Source: Hyalangium versicolor (GTDB taxonomy: Bacteria > Myxococcota > Myxococcia > Myxococcales > Myxococcaceae). From it: 64,000 nucleotides of DNA. Each line of letters starts with the position of its first letter. Position 1 is the first letter of the stretch. Shown piece after piece: positions 23,666 to 33,098 of this stretch. Position numbers and translations under genes: made by a program. The stretch lies in contig NZ_JAHXBF010000016.1 in assembly GCF_020103695.1 (NCBI RefSeq), positions 187,790 to 251,789 of the forward strand, read 5' to 3'. Under the pieces are notes generated by a model. It was given only the letters and a program-made list of their open reading frames with translations, was not told the DNA's origin and did no database searches.

Positions 23666-25661
23666 TCGGAGAGCCTGCGGGCGGAACGCCGCGAGTGAGC
23701 ATGACGTCCTCCAGCTTCGGAGCCGGAGGCAGCGTCAGGACGTAGGGCTGATTGGAGCGCTGCGGCGGAGAGTTGGCATCCAGCTGCTTCAGCTCGAAGT
23801 ACTTGGCGATGACGGCCATGCCGGTGGGCGCCGCGTCCACGCCACCGTGACCACCGTGCTCGTTGAGCACCACCACAGCGATCTCCGGCTTGTTCACGGG
23901 GGCGAAGCCGGCGAACCAGGCATGGTCGCGCGTGAAGAAGTCCATCTGGTGCGTCTTGAGGCGAACCGAGCCGATCGCCACCACCTGGGCCGTCCCCGTC
24001 TTGCCCGCCACCTCGATGTCCTTCAGGCTCTCCTGGTACTTCTGCCGCGCCCGGAACGCGGTGCCTCCGGGCTCGTTGGCCACGGCCACCAGGCCGTCGA
24101 CGATCACCTTGAGGTGCGCGGGGTTCATGTCCACCGTGCGCACCACCTCCGGGTTGTACGACTCGACGACCTGGCCATCCAGGTCCTCGATGCGCTGCAC
24201 CAGCTGTGGCTTGTACAGCGTGCCACCGTTGGCGATGGCCGCGTACACACCCGCGAGCTGAAGCGGCGTCACGTTGTCATCGCCCTGGCCGATGGCGCTG
24301 TTGAGAGCCATGCCCTTGGTGTAGCCGCCGGGAGAGAGCCGATCGTGATACTCGGAGGTAGGCATGATGCCGGGCACCTCGCCCAGCACGCCGATGCCAG
24401 TGGGGCTGCCCAGGCCGAGCGCGCGGCCCATCTCCGCGATGGGATCCAGCCCCAGGGTATCCGCCACCTTGAAGAACCACGTATCGCAGGAGTAAGCCAT
24501 GGCCTGCTTCGCGTTCACTGGCCCGTGGCCGCTCTCCTTGTGGCAGCGCCAGGTGCGCGCGCCCAGCTTGTAGCCACCCGGGCAGTTGATCGTCGTCTCC
24601 GGCCGGAAGAGACCGGACTTGAAGGCTGCCAGCTGGGTGACGACCTTGAAGGTGGAGCCCGGGCTGTAGTGCGCCGCGGCCACTCGGTTGATCATCGGCT
24701 GGAGCGGATCCTTCACCAGCGCCGCCATCTGCGCGGGGGTGACGCGGCCGGTGAGCAGGTTGGGATCGAAGCCTGGCCGGGACACCAGCGCCTTGATGAA
24801 GCCCGTGTTCACGTCGATGGCCACCACCGCGCCGGCCACACCCGGGAACACGCGCTCGGCCTCCTCCTGCAGACGCATGTCGATGGAGAGCACCAGGTTG
24901 CTGCCCGCATGCGGAGGGATGACGGAGTTCTCTCCCAGCTTGTCGTTCAGCTCCTCGATGGTCTTTCCGCGCGCGTTCACCACTTCCTTGCGCACCCCGT
25001 CCACGCCGCGCAGCTTGGACTCGAAGTAGCGCTCCAGGCCGCGCCGGCCGATGTAGTCGCCCAGGGCGTACTTCGCCCCATCCGCGTTGAGCCGGTCCAA
25101 CTCGTCCTGGTTGATCTCGTTCATGTAGCCCAGCACGTGCGAGAGCACCGTCTCCGAGCGGTAGTTGCGGTGCGGCACCGGCACCACTTCCACGCCGTCC
25201 AGGATGTCGCGCCGGGCATTGAGGCGGTCCAGCTCGTCCCGCGTGAGATCGATGCGCACCGGCAGCGGCTGGAACGGCGCGTTGCGCTTGGCCACCTTCA
25301 CCTGATCTTCCACCTTCTGGCGCTGATCCGCGTCCCAGCCCAGCAGCTCGGCCAGCTTGGGGATGACGATCGTAGGGCAATCCGTGCAGAAGGCCGGGGT
25401 GATGAAGGCGTCGAACGAAGGGCGGCTGTCCACGAGGATCGTGCCGCGCGCGTCCTTGATGACGCCCCGGTCCGCGCGCAGGCGGACCTCCTTGACGAAG
25501 TTGGCCACGCTCTTGGCCGAGTACTCCTCGCCGCGGATGATCTGCAGCCGGTAGAGCTGCGTGGCCAGGATGACGATCCCGCCCACCATGGCCAGGCCGA
25601 GCCAGAGGAAGCGCCGCTTGAGATCGCGGCCCGGAGTGGAATTGCCCAGCGTCGGCGTCAC
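23649..25661 (-). CDS. mrdA: Penicillin-binding protein 2 (elongasome transpeptidase)
   Basis: The 670-residue protein has one N-terminal helix (about 18-36), a pedestal domain (about 60-250) and a transpeptidase domain with the active Ser336 in SPGSTFK, the SCD motif (AYSCDTWFF) and KTG (VAGKTGTAQVV). It cross-links side-wall peptidoglycan together with RodA. The GTG at 25661 overlaps the mreD stop by four bases (GTGA) and has GGGAGG upstream; the longer open frame to 26189 is antisense-like noise over mreD. A Cys pair CTDC at residues 92-95 in the pedestal is not usual for E. coli PBP2 and may form a disulfide. All catalytic residues are intact. Confidence 0.95.
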   Translation of the reverse strand: MTPTLGNSTPGRDLKRRFLWLGLAMVGGIVILATQLYRLQIIRGEEYSAKSVANFVKEVRLRADRGVIKDARGTILVDSRPSFDAFITPAFCTDCPTIVIPKLAELLGWDADQRQKVEDQVKVAKRNAPFQPLPVRIDLTRDELDRLNARRDILDGVEVVPVPHRNYRSETVLSHVLGYMNEINQDELDRLNADGAKYALGDYIGRRGLERYFESKLRGVDGVRKEVVNARGKTIEELNDKLGENSVIPPHAGSNLVLSIDMRLQEEAERVFPGVAGAVVAIDVNTGFIKALVSRPGFDPNLLTGRVTPAQMAALVKDPLQPMINRVAAAHYSPGSTFKVVTQLAAFKSGLFRPETTINCPGGYKLGARTWRCHKESGHGPVNAKQAMAYSCDTWFFKVADTLGLDPIAEMGRALGLGSPTGIGVLGEVPGIMPTSEYHDRLSPGGYTKGMALNSAIGQGDDNVTPLQLAGVYAAIANGGTLYKPQLVQRIEDLDGQVVESYNPEVVRTVDMNPAHLKVIVDGLVAVANEPGGTAFRARQKYQESLKDIEVAGKTGTAQVVAIGSVRLKTHQMDFFTRDHAWFAGFAPVNKPEIAVVVLNEHGGHGGVDAAPTGMAVIAKYFELKQLDANSPPQRSNQPYVLTLPPAPKLEDVMLTRGVPPAGSPNAAQH

Positions 25662-26161
25662 AGCAGACCTCCCGCCTGGGAGCGCTCCTGGCGCGCCTCG
25701 ATCCGGCGCAGGAGCGGATAGAGGAGCAGCGCCGCGATGCCCGTGAGAGCCACCTGCAGCGGCAGGCCCGGCAGCACCGCCGTGGCCGAACCATCCTTCA
25801 CCGTGAGCCAACTGAAGAAGGCCGACAGCAATCCGTGGCCCACGTCCGCCCCCATGGTGAAGAGCACGAAGGCCACCGGGCCGCGCACATCCACCAGCGA
25901 ATCCACCAGCCGCCCCACCAGGAAGGTGAAGACGCCCAGGAAGGTGAACAGGCCCGTGGGCTGTCCACTCATCAGATCCAACAGGTAGCCCACCGCGAAG
26001 GCCGAGCAGGCGCCCTCCAGCAGCGAGGCGCGCAGGGCGAGGAAGGCCAGCAGCACCACCGTCACGTCGATGCGCGAGAGCACCAGCCCGGCCCGCTGCA
26101 CGAGCACGGACTCCAGCGTGAGCAGCAGCAGCGCGAGCGCCACGGTGATCAGGAACTTCAT
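25658..26161 (-). CDS. mreD: Rod-shape determining membrane protein MreD
   Basis: The 167-residue protein has five or six membrane helices (for example LITVALALLLLTLESVLVQ and VTVVLLAFLALRASLLEG) and the conserved GYLLDLMSGQPTGLFTF segment of MreD. It links MreC with the MreB cytoskeleton and RodA/PBP2 at the inner membrane. It overlaps mreC by four bases at its start and mrdA by four at its end, so the order mreC-mreD-mrdA-rodA is tightly coupled. mreB itself is not in the window; upstream of mreC lies a divergent foldase gene. Confidence 0.92.
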   Translation of the reverse strand: MKFLITVALALLLLTLESVLVQRAGLVLSRIDVTVVLLAFLALRASLLEGACSAFAVGYLLDLMSGQPTGLFTFLGVFTFLVGRLVDSLVDVRGPVAFVLFTMGADVGHGLLSAFFSWLTVKDGSATAVLPGLPLQVALTGIAALLLYPLLRRIEARQERSQAGGLL

Positions 26162-27009
26162 CGCGTCCCCTCCACCACCGGCGCGCCATCCCGGTACGGA
26201 CTGCCCACCACGAACACCTCCTCGAGCTTCGTGGTGTCCACCGCGGGGAGGATGTCCGCCGCCTGGAACATGCCGTGCTCCTTCTTCTCGAGGTTGGCCA
26301 CCCGCCCCACGATCAAGCCCGGCGGGTACACCCCGTCCGTGCCCGCGGTGATGATCAGATCGCCGTCCTCCACGTCCTCGGTGCGCAGCATGTTCTCCAG
26401 CTTGAGCGGCCCGTTGCCCGCGCCCGCCGCCGTGCCTCGAGCACGCGAGCGCTGCACGCGCACGCCCACCCGGCTCTGGGGATCCGTCACCAACGCCACG
26501 TCCGCATAGCCGCCCGTCGTGCGGATGACCTGGCCGACGATGCCATCCGGCGTCACCACCGACATGCCCTGGAACACGCCCTGCTGCTCGCCACTGCTGA
26601 TCCGCACCGACAACAGCTTCGCCACCGGATTCACCCCTACGACCCGCGCCGGTATCTCCGGCCCCGAGGTCTTCTCGGCGTACTGCAACAGCAACTTCAG
26701 CCGTTCATTCTCCGCCCGCGCCTCACCGAGCGCCTGCACCGCCGCTCGCAACTGCATGTTCTCCAGCCGCAGCGCGTCATTCTCCTGCCGGACGCCGCGC
26801 AGGTCCACGTAGTGGTTCACCGTGCCCACGCCCGCATCGATGATGCGGTTGAGCCCCGCCTGAAGGGGCGACGTCATCCCGATAAGGGCGCGATCGAGGA
26901 AGTTCGGCTCGCGGCCCCGCCGGCCGGTCACCAGGAAGGCGAACAGCGGGTAGAGCAGCAGCACGCTCACGAAAAGGAAGCGCCGGTACCGCTTGAGGAG
27001 CGACAGCAC
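26158..27009 (-). CDS. mreC: Rod-shape determining protein MreC
   Basis: The 283-residue protein has one N-terminal membrane helix (about 10-28), a periplasmic coiled coil (about 70-105, ENDALRLENMQLRAAVQALG) and the double beta-barrel MreC domain with VSVVTPDGIVGQV-like sequence (MSVVTPDGIVGQVIRTTGG) and TDPQSRVGVRVQRSRARG. It acts as a periplasmic scaffold that activates PBP2 and RodA. It is the first gene of its operon; the promoter must lie in the 226-bp gap shared with the divergent foldase gene. Confidence 0.94.
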   Translation of the reverse strand: MLSLLKRYRRFLFVSVLLLYPLFAFLVTGRRGREPNFLDRALIGMTSPLQAGLNRIIDAGVGTVNHYVDLRGVRQENDALRLENMQLRAAVQALGEARAENERLKLLLQYAEKTSGPEIPARVVGVNPVAKLLSVRISSGEQQGVFQGMSVVTPDGIVGQVIRTTGGYADVALVTDPQSRVGVRVQRSRARGTAAGAGNGPLKLENMLRTEDVEDGDLIITAGTDGVYPPGLIVGRVANLEKKEHGMFQAADILPAVDTTKLEEVFVVGSPYRDGAPVVEGTR

Positions 27010-27235
27010 TGGGGGGAGGTACCCGTGTAGGGAAAGAGGAGCGGGAAGGAGAGGGGGCAGCTAAACACTGTAAATCGCTTGCATTTTCTGGGGCCTTGTC
27101 CTAGGCAGTCAAGGCCCAGCTCAGGGGGTGACAAAGAACTGTCCACCCACCGACCGGGCATCCAACAAACCCGCGTCGCGAGTCCTTCCACGAAGGCACC
27201 TTCCGCGGCGCCTTGCACGAAGAAACGACAGCAAC

Positions 27236-28801
27236 ATGGAAGGTTTGAACCCCCGGAAGGTTGTCTCGCTGGTGTTCATCATCGGCATCGCGGTCGTGTT
27301 CACACTGAACTTCGGGCCCGGGAGCTTCAGCAAGTCCAGCGGCGCCATCACGCACACGAGTGCGGCGGCCGTCGTCAACGGCAAGGAGATCCCGCTCCGC
27401 GACTTCAACCGCGCCTACGCGATGCAGATCAACAGCCTGCGCAACCGGGGCAACCCCATCCCCGAGTCCGCCGCGCGTCAGTTCATCGCGCCGCAGGTGC
27501 TGCAGCAACTGGTGGACCTGGAGCTGCTGGCCCAGGCCGCGGAGAGCCACGGCATCGTCCCCGCGGACTCCGAGCTCGTGGAGATCATCCACCGCAACAC
27601 GGACTTCCAGAAGGATGGCGAGTTCAACTTCGACCGGTACCGCCAGGTGCTGCGCGACTACTACCGGCTGACGGAGAGCCAGTACGAGGACGACCTGCGC
27701 CACCAGTTGGCCGCGCAGAAGATGCTCGAGATGGTGCGCAACGGCGCGGTCGTCTCCGATGACGAGGTGCGCGTCCGCTACCAGAAGGACGCCAACCAGG
27801 CCAAGCTGGTGTTCGCCCGCTTCCTGCCGACCATGTACGCGGACAAGGTGCCCGCCCCCACGCCCGCCCAGGTGGACGAGTTCAAGAAGGCGCACACCAA
27901 GGAGATCTCGGACTACTACGAGACCAACAGCTTCATGTACCAGCAGCCGGAGCGCGTGAAGGCTCGGCAGATCCTCGTCGCGCTGCCCGGCAGCGCCACG
28001 GACCAGCAGAAGGCGGACGCGAAGGCCAAGGCCGAGGCCATCCGCAAGGAGATCGTCGAGGGCGGCAAGGACTTCGCCGCGGTGGCTCGGGAGAAGAGCG
28101 AGGATCCGGGCACCAAGGCGGCCGGTGGAGACCTGGGCCTGGTGGATCGCAACAGCCTGGATCCGGCGCTGGCGGATTCCATGTTCGCCCTGGCGCCCAA
28201 CAGCGTGTCCGAGCCCATCGAGACGAAGCTGGGCTACCACGTGGTGAAGGTGGAGGAGAAGCAGGCGGCGTCCGACAAGAAGCTGGCGGACGTGGAGAAC
28301 GACATCGCCACGACGCTCTTCAAGCAGCAGCAGGCCAAGGACCTGGCCAAGGCCGAGGCGGAGAAGGCGCTGGCCCAGGTGAAGACGGGCAAGAAGATCC
28401 AGGAGCTGTTCCCGGCGGAGAAGGAGGGCCAGCCGGCGCTCCAGCGCTTCGAGACGGAGACGCACCCGGAGGCGGTGGAGACGGGCAGCTTCACGGCGGG
28501 CGGCGAGTCGGTGCCCTACCTGGGGCCGGCCAAAGAGCTGATCGCGGCGACGTTCGCGGCGCAGGGGCCGCAGGTGCTGGACCAGACCTTCCCCGCGGGC
28601 GAGGGCTTCGTGGTGGCCCAGGTCACCGAGCGCCAGAAGGCCACCGACGAGGAGTTCACGAAGAAGAAGGACGAGCTGCGTGAGCAGGCCCGGCGCGCCA
28701 AGCAGATCGAGCTGGAGGACTCGTTCCTCAAGGCGCTGCGCAAGCAGGGCACCGTGGTGACGAACACCGAGGTGGTCCAGGCTGTGACGGGCAACGGCTG
28801 A
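27236..28801 (+). CDS. PpiD/SurA-type peptidyl-prolyl isomerase (periplasmic foldase)
   Basis: The 521-residue protein has one N-terminal anchor helix (VVSLVFIIGIAVVFTLNFG), a SurA-N-like helical domain (about 40-200), a parvulin domain (about 235-335, with RQILVALPGSATDQQK, SEDPGTKAAGGDLGLVDR and KLGYHVVKVEEK) and a helical C-terminal part. It should help fold proteins leaving the Sec channel. The ATG at 27236 gives a normal anchor; the open frame upstream is not needed. The single parvulin domain and anchor match PpiD more than soluble SurA. It is divergent from mreC and is followed by a strong terminator. Confidence 0.9.
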   Translation: MEGLNPRKVVSLVFIIGIAVVFTLNFGPGSFSKSSGAITHTSAAAVVNGKEIPLRDFNRAYAMQINSLRNRGNPIPESAARQFIAPQVLQQLVDLELLAQAAESHGIVPADSELVEIIHRNTDFQKDGEFNFDRYRQVLRDYYRLTESQYEDDLRHQLAAQKMLEMVRNGAVVSDDEVRVRYQKDANQAKLVFARFLPTMYADKVPAPTPAQVDEFKKAHTKEISDYYETNSFMYQQPERVKARQILVALPGSATDQQKADAKAKAEAIRKEIVEGGKDFAAVAREKSEDPGTKAAGGDLGLVDRNSLDPALADSMFALAPNSVSEPIETKLGYHVVKVEEKQAASDKKLADVENDIATTLFKQQQAKDLAKAEAEKALAQVKTGKKIQELFPAEKEGQPALQRFETETHPEAVETGSFTAGGESVPYLGPAKELIAATFAAQGPQVLDQTFPAGEGFVVAQVTERQKATDEEFTKKKDELREQARRAKQIELEDSFLKALRKQGTVVTNTEVVQAVTGNG

Positions 28802-28825
28802 TACCCAGCCGCTCCTGAAGCACTC

Positions 28826-28867
28826 GGGCCGGTGGTGAGCCTCTGCTCCCACCGGCCCTTCCTTTTC
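28826..28867 (+). terminator. Rho-independent terminator after the foldase
   Basis: GGGCCGGTGG pairs with CCACCGGCCC (10 pairs, 13-base loop), followed by TTCCTTTTC. It lies 24 bases after the stop codon. Confidence 0.85.
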
Positions 28868-28876
28868 ACGCCCGGC

Positions 28877-30526
28877 TCACGCTGCGGGCTTCTCGCCCAT
28901 CTCCACCGGAGTGACGATGGACTTGCCCAGGTTCCGGGCGATGTCCGGCACCAGTTCCTCGACCGTCGCCATCGAGCTCGGTACGGCGTGGAGATCGGAA
29001 CCAATGCTCTGCTCGAACCGGAACAGGTTCGTCGGATCGTACTTCCGCTTCACGAAGTAGAGCACCGGGTAGTACTCGGCCCAGTAGCGGCGCGACCACT
29101 GCGTCACGTAGGACTTCGGGTAGTTCTGGTAGGCCTCCTGGTTCGTCCACGGCTGGCCGATGTCGAGCCAGCGGTCCATGAAGGCGAACGCCTTGGCCTT
29201 CTCCTCCTCCGTGTCCCAGTAGGTATTGAGGTACGTGTTGAAGTCCGCGCGCCGGTGGATGTACGCGTTGAACCCGCGGCTGCGCTCGTTGATGGCGGCA
29301 CCCGCGCCCTCGATGACCATCTGCGGAGCGAACTTGAGCTTCGTCGCGGCGCTGCGGAGGTGGTCCACGAACAGGCGCCACCCGGCCTGCCCCAGCGGCT
29401 TGTCGTAGAACCGCGTCTGCTTCTCCTGCGGAGGGTACGCGGCCATGGGCGCGACGCGAGGCAGTGCATCCGGCTCCTCGGCGTAGCCCATGAGCTTGTT
29501 GTTCATCCGGTAGAAGGAGCCCATGTCCTCCCACAGCACCTGGCAACCCGGCGTGGCGACGAGATCGCCGAGCAGTTGCTGCCACAGGCCTCGCTCGCCT
29601 CGATACATGGCGCGCACGAAGAGGTAGGGCCCGTCCCAGTTGTCACCGAACTCGATGAGCGACAAGTGGCCCAGGCGCCGGTCATGGTTGGAGCCCATGT
29701 ACTTGCGCTGGAGGATGTCGAGCGCATGCGCTCCCTGCGCCGCCTCCTGCTCAGTCCCCATGCGCCACTGCAGGGACACCGCTCCTACGTCCTGCAGCGG
29801 GAAGAGCTGGTAGGTGACGCGCGTGACGATGCCGAACTGGTTGCCGGTACCGCCGCGCACGGCCCAGAAGAGATCCGCGTTGTGCACGGCATTGGCGAGC
29901 ACCACCTGGCCATCGGCGAGCACCATCTCGACTTCGACGACGTTGTCGCAGTTCATACCGAACATGCGAGAGCCGAAGCCGAAACCACCGCCCTGCATCA
30001 TCCCGCCGATGGGCACGTCCGGGCAGCTGACGCCGGGAGCGAACAAGCCATAGTCATGGGTGGTGCGGTAGAAGTCCCGCATCTGCACGCCCGGCCCCAC
30101 GTGGACGAGCCTCAATTGGGGCTGGACGAAGATGTTGTTGAGGCCGCGCAGGTCCAACATCAACCCGCCCTGCACCGTGGAGTAGCCCGCGGTGCTGTGG
30201 CCACCCGAACGAGGTGTCCACCGGAAGGAGGGGTTCGCATCGCGCTGCTGGCGGATGAAGCGCATGAAACAGCGCACGTCGTGGACGGATTCACAGACGG
30301 CGATCACCGCGGGGCGCACGTTCTCGAAGTTCGGGTACACCATGGCCCGAAGCGAGTCGTAATCCGGATCCCACGGGAACACGAGCCGGCCACAGGTCTC
30401 CCACATGAGACTCGTGGCCTGCTGGCGCGTCATCTGGAACTGCTCGAAGTCGGAGTCGGGCCGCTTGTCCCACTCTGCAAGGCGTTGCTTGATCTGGGCT
30501 CTCTTGGCGTCGTAGTTGAGTTCCAT
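28877..30526 (-). CDS. FAD-dependent oxidase of the berberine-bridge (BBE-like) family
   Basis: The 549-residue protein has a PCMH-type FAD domain and a C-terminal BBE element (FVKRKYDPTNLFRFEQSI). Two sites suggest doubly linked FAD: the His in RSGGHSTAGYS and the Cys in PGVSCPDVPIGG, followed by GGGFGFGSRMFGMNCDNV. Such enzymes oxidise sugars, alkaloids or secondary-metabolite intermediates and release H2O2. There is no signal peptide, so it may be cytoplasmic. The ATG at 30526 is chosen; a GTG at 30538 would add four residues, and neither has a strong ribosome site. No biosynthetic cluster is nearby, so the substrate is open. Confidence 0.9.
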   Translation of the reverse strand: MELNYDAKRAQIKQRLAEWDKRPDSDFEQFQMTRQQATSLMWETCGRLVFPWDPDYDSLRAMVYPNFENVRPAVIAVCESVHDVRCFMRFIRQQRDANPSFRWTPRSGGHSTAGYSTVQGGLMLDLRGLNNIFVQPQLRLVHVGPGVQMRDFYRTTHDYGLFAPGVSCPDVPIGGMMQGGGFGFGSRMFGMNCDNVVEVEMVLADGQVVLANAVHNADLFWAVRGGTGNQFGIVTRVTYQLFPLQDVGAVSLQWRMGTEQEAAQGAHALDILQRKYMGSNHDRRLGHLSLIEFGDNWDGPYLFVRAMYRGERGLWQQLLGDLVATPGCQVLWEDMGSFYRMNNKLMGYAEEPDALPRVAPMAAYPPQEKQTRFYDKPLGQAGWRLFVDHLRSAATKLKFAPQMVIEGAGAAINERSRGFNAYIHRRADFNTYLNTYWDTEEEKAKAFAFMDRWLDIGQPWTNQEAYQNYPKSYVTQWSRRYWAEYYPVLYFVKRKYDPTNLFRFEQSIGSDLHAVPSSMATVEELVPDIARNLGKSIVTPVEMGEKPAA

Positions 30527-30650
30527 GGAGGCACGCACCCGGGCTCAGGCCAGGGGGCATCCCTGGTCTGTTCGCAATCGTACCGAGCGCTGCTGACGCC
30601 TTCTGTGACTTCCACAGCTCGCGAGAAAAATTACGCGCAGGGTGCGTGAA

Positions 30651-30669
30651 TCACTGGAAAGCCCAGTGA
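30651..30669 (-). terminator. Small hairpin after the diguanylate cyclase
   Basis: A seven-pair stem (TCACTGG/CCAGTGA) with a five-base loop lies 28 bases after the cyclase stop. The T-tract is short, so this is a weak call. Confidence 0.35.
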
Positions 30670-30696
30670 AACACGGTGGATCCGAATCGTTTCGAC

Positions 30697-31776
30697 TCAG
30701 CGCGCCGGCTCCACATTGGGGTCGGTGGGGACTCGTTCGGCGAGGTGGACCTCATCGCGCCCCTGAGCCTTGGCGGCATACATGGCGAAGTCCGCCGCGC
30801 GGACCAACTCCGTGGCGGTGCGCGCGTGATCCGGGAAGGTGGCCACGCCCAGGCTCGCCGTCAGACGGATCTCGAGCCCGTGGCTCTGCATGAAGCGCCG
30901 CGCGCGGAAGGCGTCCCGGACGCGCTTGGCAATCGTCATCGCGCCATCGGGATCCGTCTCCACCAACATCAGCGCGAACTCGTCACCGCCGTAGCGGAAC
31001 ACCAGATCGAGCTGACGGCTGGACGCGATCAACAGCTCGCCCACCTCCTTGAGCAGCGCGCTGCCCACCAGGTGGCCATGCGTGTCGTTGACAACCTTGA
31101 AGCGGTCCAGGTCCAGGAACACGAGCGACAGCGGGTGGTGGAAGCGCTGCGAGCGTTTCACCTCGTGATCCAGCTGCGAGCGCAGGTGCCGCGCGTTGAA
31201 GCAACCCGTGTGCTCGTCGGTGATCGTTAGCTCCTGCACCCGGCGGAAGTTCCGAGCGTTCTCGATGGCGATGGCCGCGTAGTCCGCGATGGCCGTCAGC
31301 GTCGTGAGATCATCCTGCGTGAAGGGCGGATCCTTCGGGCCGTTCACCAGCTCGATGATGCCCAGCACCCGCCCTCGGGCAATCAGCGGCACGGCGAGGA
31401 TGGAGCGCGTGCGGAAGGCAGATGCCTGATCGAAGCGCGGGGCGAACGAGGGGTCGCCGCCCACGTCATCCACCAGCCGCGCCGTGGCCGTGGAGAACAC
31501 CGTGCCGGCAATGCCCTCGCCGGGGAGCATCTGGAGCGACTTGAGGGCCTCGGCACCGTCGCCCACCGCCACTTCGAAGTAGAGCTTTCCGGTGCGCTCG
31601 TCCTGGAGGATGAGCGACCAGTTGCGAGGGTGCAGCAGATCGCTCACCTTCTGCATCACCAGGTTGAGGACCTCCTTCAGCTCGAGCGTGGAGGTGAGCG
31701 CCTTGGCCATCTCGTTGAACGCGGCCAACTGCTCCACCGTCCGCTTCATGGCCGACAGGAGATCAGCGGGGTTCAT
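30697..31776 (-). CDS. GAF-GGDEF diguanylate cyclase
   Basis: The 359-residue cytoplasmic protein has an N-terminal GAF domain (about 30-175, with GEGIAGTVFSTATARLVDDV and LAVPLIARGRVLGIIELVNG) and a C-terminal GGDEF domain with the intact active site FRYGGDEFALM. An RxxD inhibition site (RQLD) lies exactly five residues before GGDEF, so the enzyme is likely active and shut down by its own product c-di-GMP. The GAF domain senses an unknown small ligand. It is divergent from maf with a 51-bp gap. A PilZ receptor is encoded elsewhere in the window, but a link is not shown. Confidence 0.93.
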   Translation of the reverse strand: MNPADLLSAMKRTVEQLAAFNEMAKALTSTLELKEVLNLVMQKVSDLLHPRNWSLILQDERTGKLYFEVAVGDGAEALKSLQMLPGEGIAGTVFSTATARLVDDVGGDPSFAPRFDQASAFRTRSILAVPLIARGRVLGIIELVNGPKDPPFTQDDLTTLTAIADYAAIAIENARNFRRVQELTITDEHTGCFNARHLRSQLDHEVKRSQRFHHPLSLVFLDLDRFKVVNDTHGHLVGSALLKEVGELLIASSRQLDLVFRYGGDEFALMLVETDPDGAMTIAKRVRDAFRARRFMQSHGLEIRLTASLGVATFPDHARTATELVRAADFAMYAAKAQGRDEVHLAERVPTDPNVEPAR

Positions 31777-31827
31777 CCGAGGTCCACTCCGAGGCGCAGT
31801 TCTGCTAAGGGCTTCCGACCTTTCACC

Positions 31828-32424
31828 ATGACCACTCTAGAGGATCCCACGTCCCTCGTCCTTGCTTCTGGCTCCCCCAGGCGGCGAGATCTGCTCACCC
31901 AACTCGGGCTGCGCTTCACGGTGTCCGCGGCGGACATTGACGAGACGCCCCTGCCCGGAGAGCCGGCGGACGTGTACGTGCTGCGGCTGGCCCGAGAGAA
32001 GGCCCGTACCGTGGCCGGGCGCTTCCCCGGTGCCTGGGTGCTGGCGGCCGACACCACCGTGGCCATGGGCGCTGAGCTGCTCGGCAAGCCTGTCGACCCC
32101 GCCGAGGCCCGGGACATGCTCACCCGGCTGTCCGGCCGGACCCACGCTGTCTACACGGGTGTAGCGCTCGCGGGCCGCGCCGAGTCTTCCATGGTGATCC
32201 GCACCGGCGTCACCTTCCGGACACTCTCCGCGGGAGAGATCGACTGGTACGTGGCCACCGGTGAGCCTTTGGACAAGGCGGGGGCCTACGGCATGCAGGG
32301 CAAGGGCAGCTTCCTCGTGTCTGGGATAGAGGGCAGCCCCACCAACGTCATCGGCCTGCCCCTGGGAGAAACCCTGGAACTCCTCACCCAGGCGGGCGTT
32401 CCCCTTCCCTGGAGGGCTCCATGA
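31828..32424 (+). CDS. maf: Maf-family nucleotide pyrophosphatase
   Basis: The 198-residue protein has the Maf signature: LASGSPRRRDLLTQLGL, VLAADTTVAMGAELLGKP and GYAGS-type end here seen as AYGMQGKGSFLVSGIEGSPTNV broken by normal variation. Maf proteins hydrolyse dTTP, UTP or modified NTPs and have been linked to control of septation. The ATG at 31828 starts the family domain within 12 residues. The stop overlaps the start of the next gene by four bases (ATGA), so the two are translated together. Confidence 0.93.
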   Translation: MTTLEDPTSLVLASGSPRRRDLLTQLGLRFTVSAADIDETPLPGEPADVYVLRLAREKARTVAGRFPGAWVLAADTTVAMGAELLGKPVDPAEARDMLTRLSGRTHAVYTGVALAGRAESSMVIRTGVTFRTLSAGEIDWYVATGEPLDKAGAYGMQGKGSFLVSGIEGSPTNVIGLPLGETLELLTQAGVPLPWRAP

Positions 32425-33086
32425 GCGAGGTGGCCGATCGGCTGGCGCAGATCCGAGCCCGGGTGGCCGCGGCATGCGCGCGAGCGGGGCGTCCGGTGGA
32501 GTCGGTGACGCTGCTGGCCGTGTCCAAGCTCAAGCCCTCGGCGCTCATCCGCGAGGCCTACGAGGCCGGGCAGCGCGACTTCGGAGAGAACTACGCACAG
32601 GAACTCCGGGACAAGGCGGCGGAACTCGCTGGGCTGCAGGGCCTGCGCTGGCACGCCATCGGGCCGCTGCAGACGAACAAGGTCAAGTACGTGGCGAAGG
32701 CCGCGCACGCCTTCCACGCGCTGGATCGGCTGGATGTGGCGCGCGAGCTGTCCAAGCGCCGGGCCGATGCTCCCCTGCCCTGCTACGCCGAGGTGAACAT
32801 CGGCGGCGAGCAGAGCAAGAGCGGGCTCACCCCGGACATGTTGGGAGCATTCCTGGACGAGGTGCGCACCCTGCCGGGCCTGAAGCTCGAGGGGCTGATG
32901 GCGCTCCCGCCGCCCACCGAGAACGAGGAGCAGGCGCGCGGCTTCTTCCGGCAATTGCGAGAGCTGGCCCGCGCACAGGGACTCGCGGGCCTCTCCATGG
33001 GGACGACGCACGACTTCGAGCTGGCCATCGAGGAGGGCGCCACCCTCGTCCGCGTGGGCACCGCCATCTTCGGCGAGCGGGCCTGA
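32421..33086 (+). CDS. YggS-type pyridoxal phosphate homeostasis protein
   Basis: The 221-residue TIM-barrel protein carries the PLP-binding Lys in LLAVSKLKPS and the conserved GENYAQEL, WHAIGPLQTNK, EVNIGGEQSKSGL, GLMALPP and LSMGTTHDFELAIEEGATLVRVGTAIFG interrupted at normal family breaks. It belongs to the alanine-racemase-fold PLP carrier family that balances free PLP and amino acids; it is not an enzyme of known reaction. It overlaps maf by four bases and ends 12 bases before the convergent zinc-ribbon gene. Confidence 0.93.
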   Translation: MSEVADRLAQIRARVAAACARAGRPVESVTLLAVSKLKPSALIREAYEAGQRDFGENYAQELRDKAAELAGLQGLRWHAIGPLQTNKVKYVAKAAHAFHALDRLDVARELSKRRADAPLPCYAEVNIGGEQSKSGLTPDMLGAFLDEVRTLPGLKLEGLMALPPPTENEEQARGFFRQLRELARAQGLAGLSMGTTHDFELAIEEGATLVRVGTAIFGERA

Positions 33087-33098
33087 GGCCCTCAGCAG

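Noticed and set aside
27010..27235. Promoters for mreC and the foldase gene
   Set aside because: Several TTG-type -35 candidates exist but none has a matching -10 at good spacing, so no site is listed.
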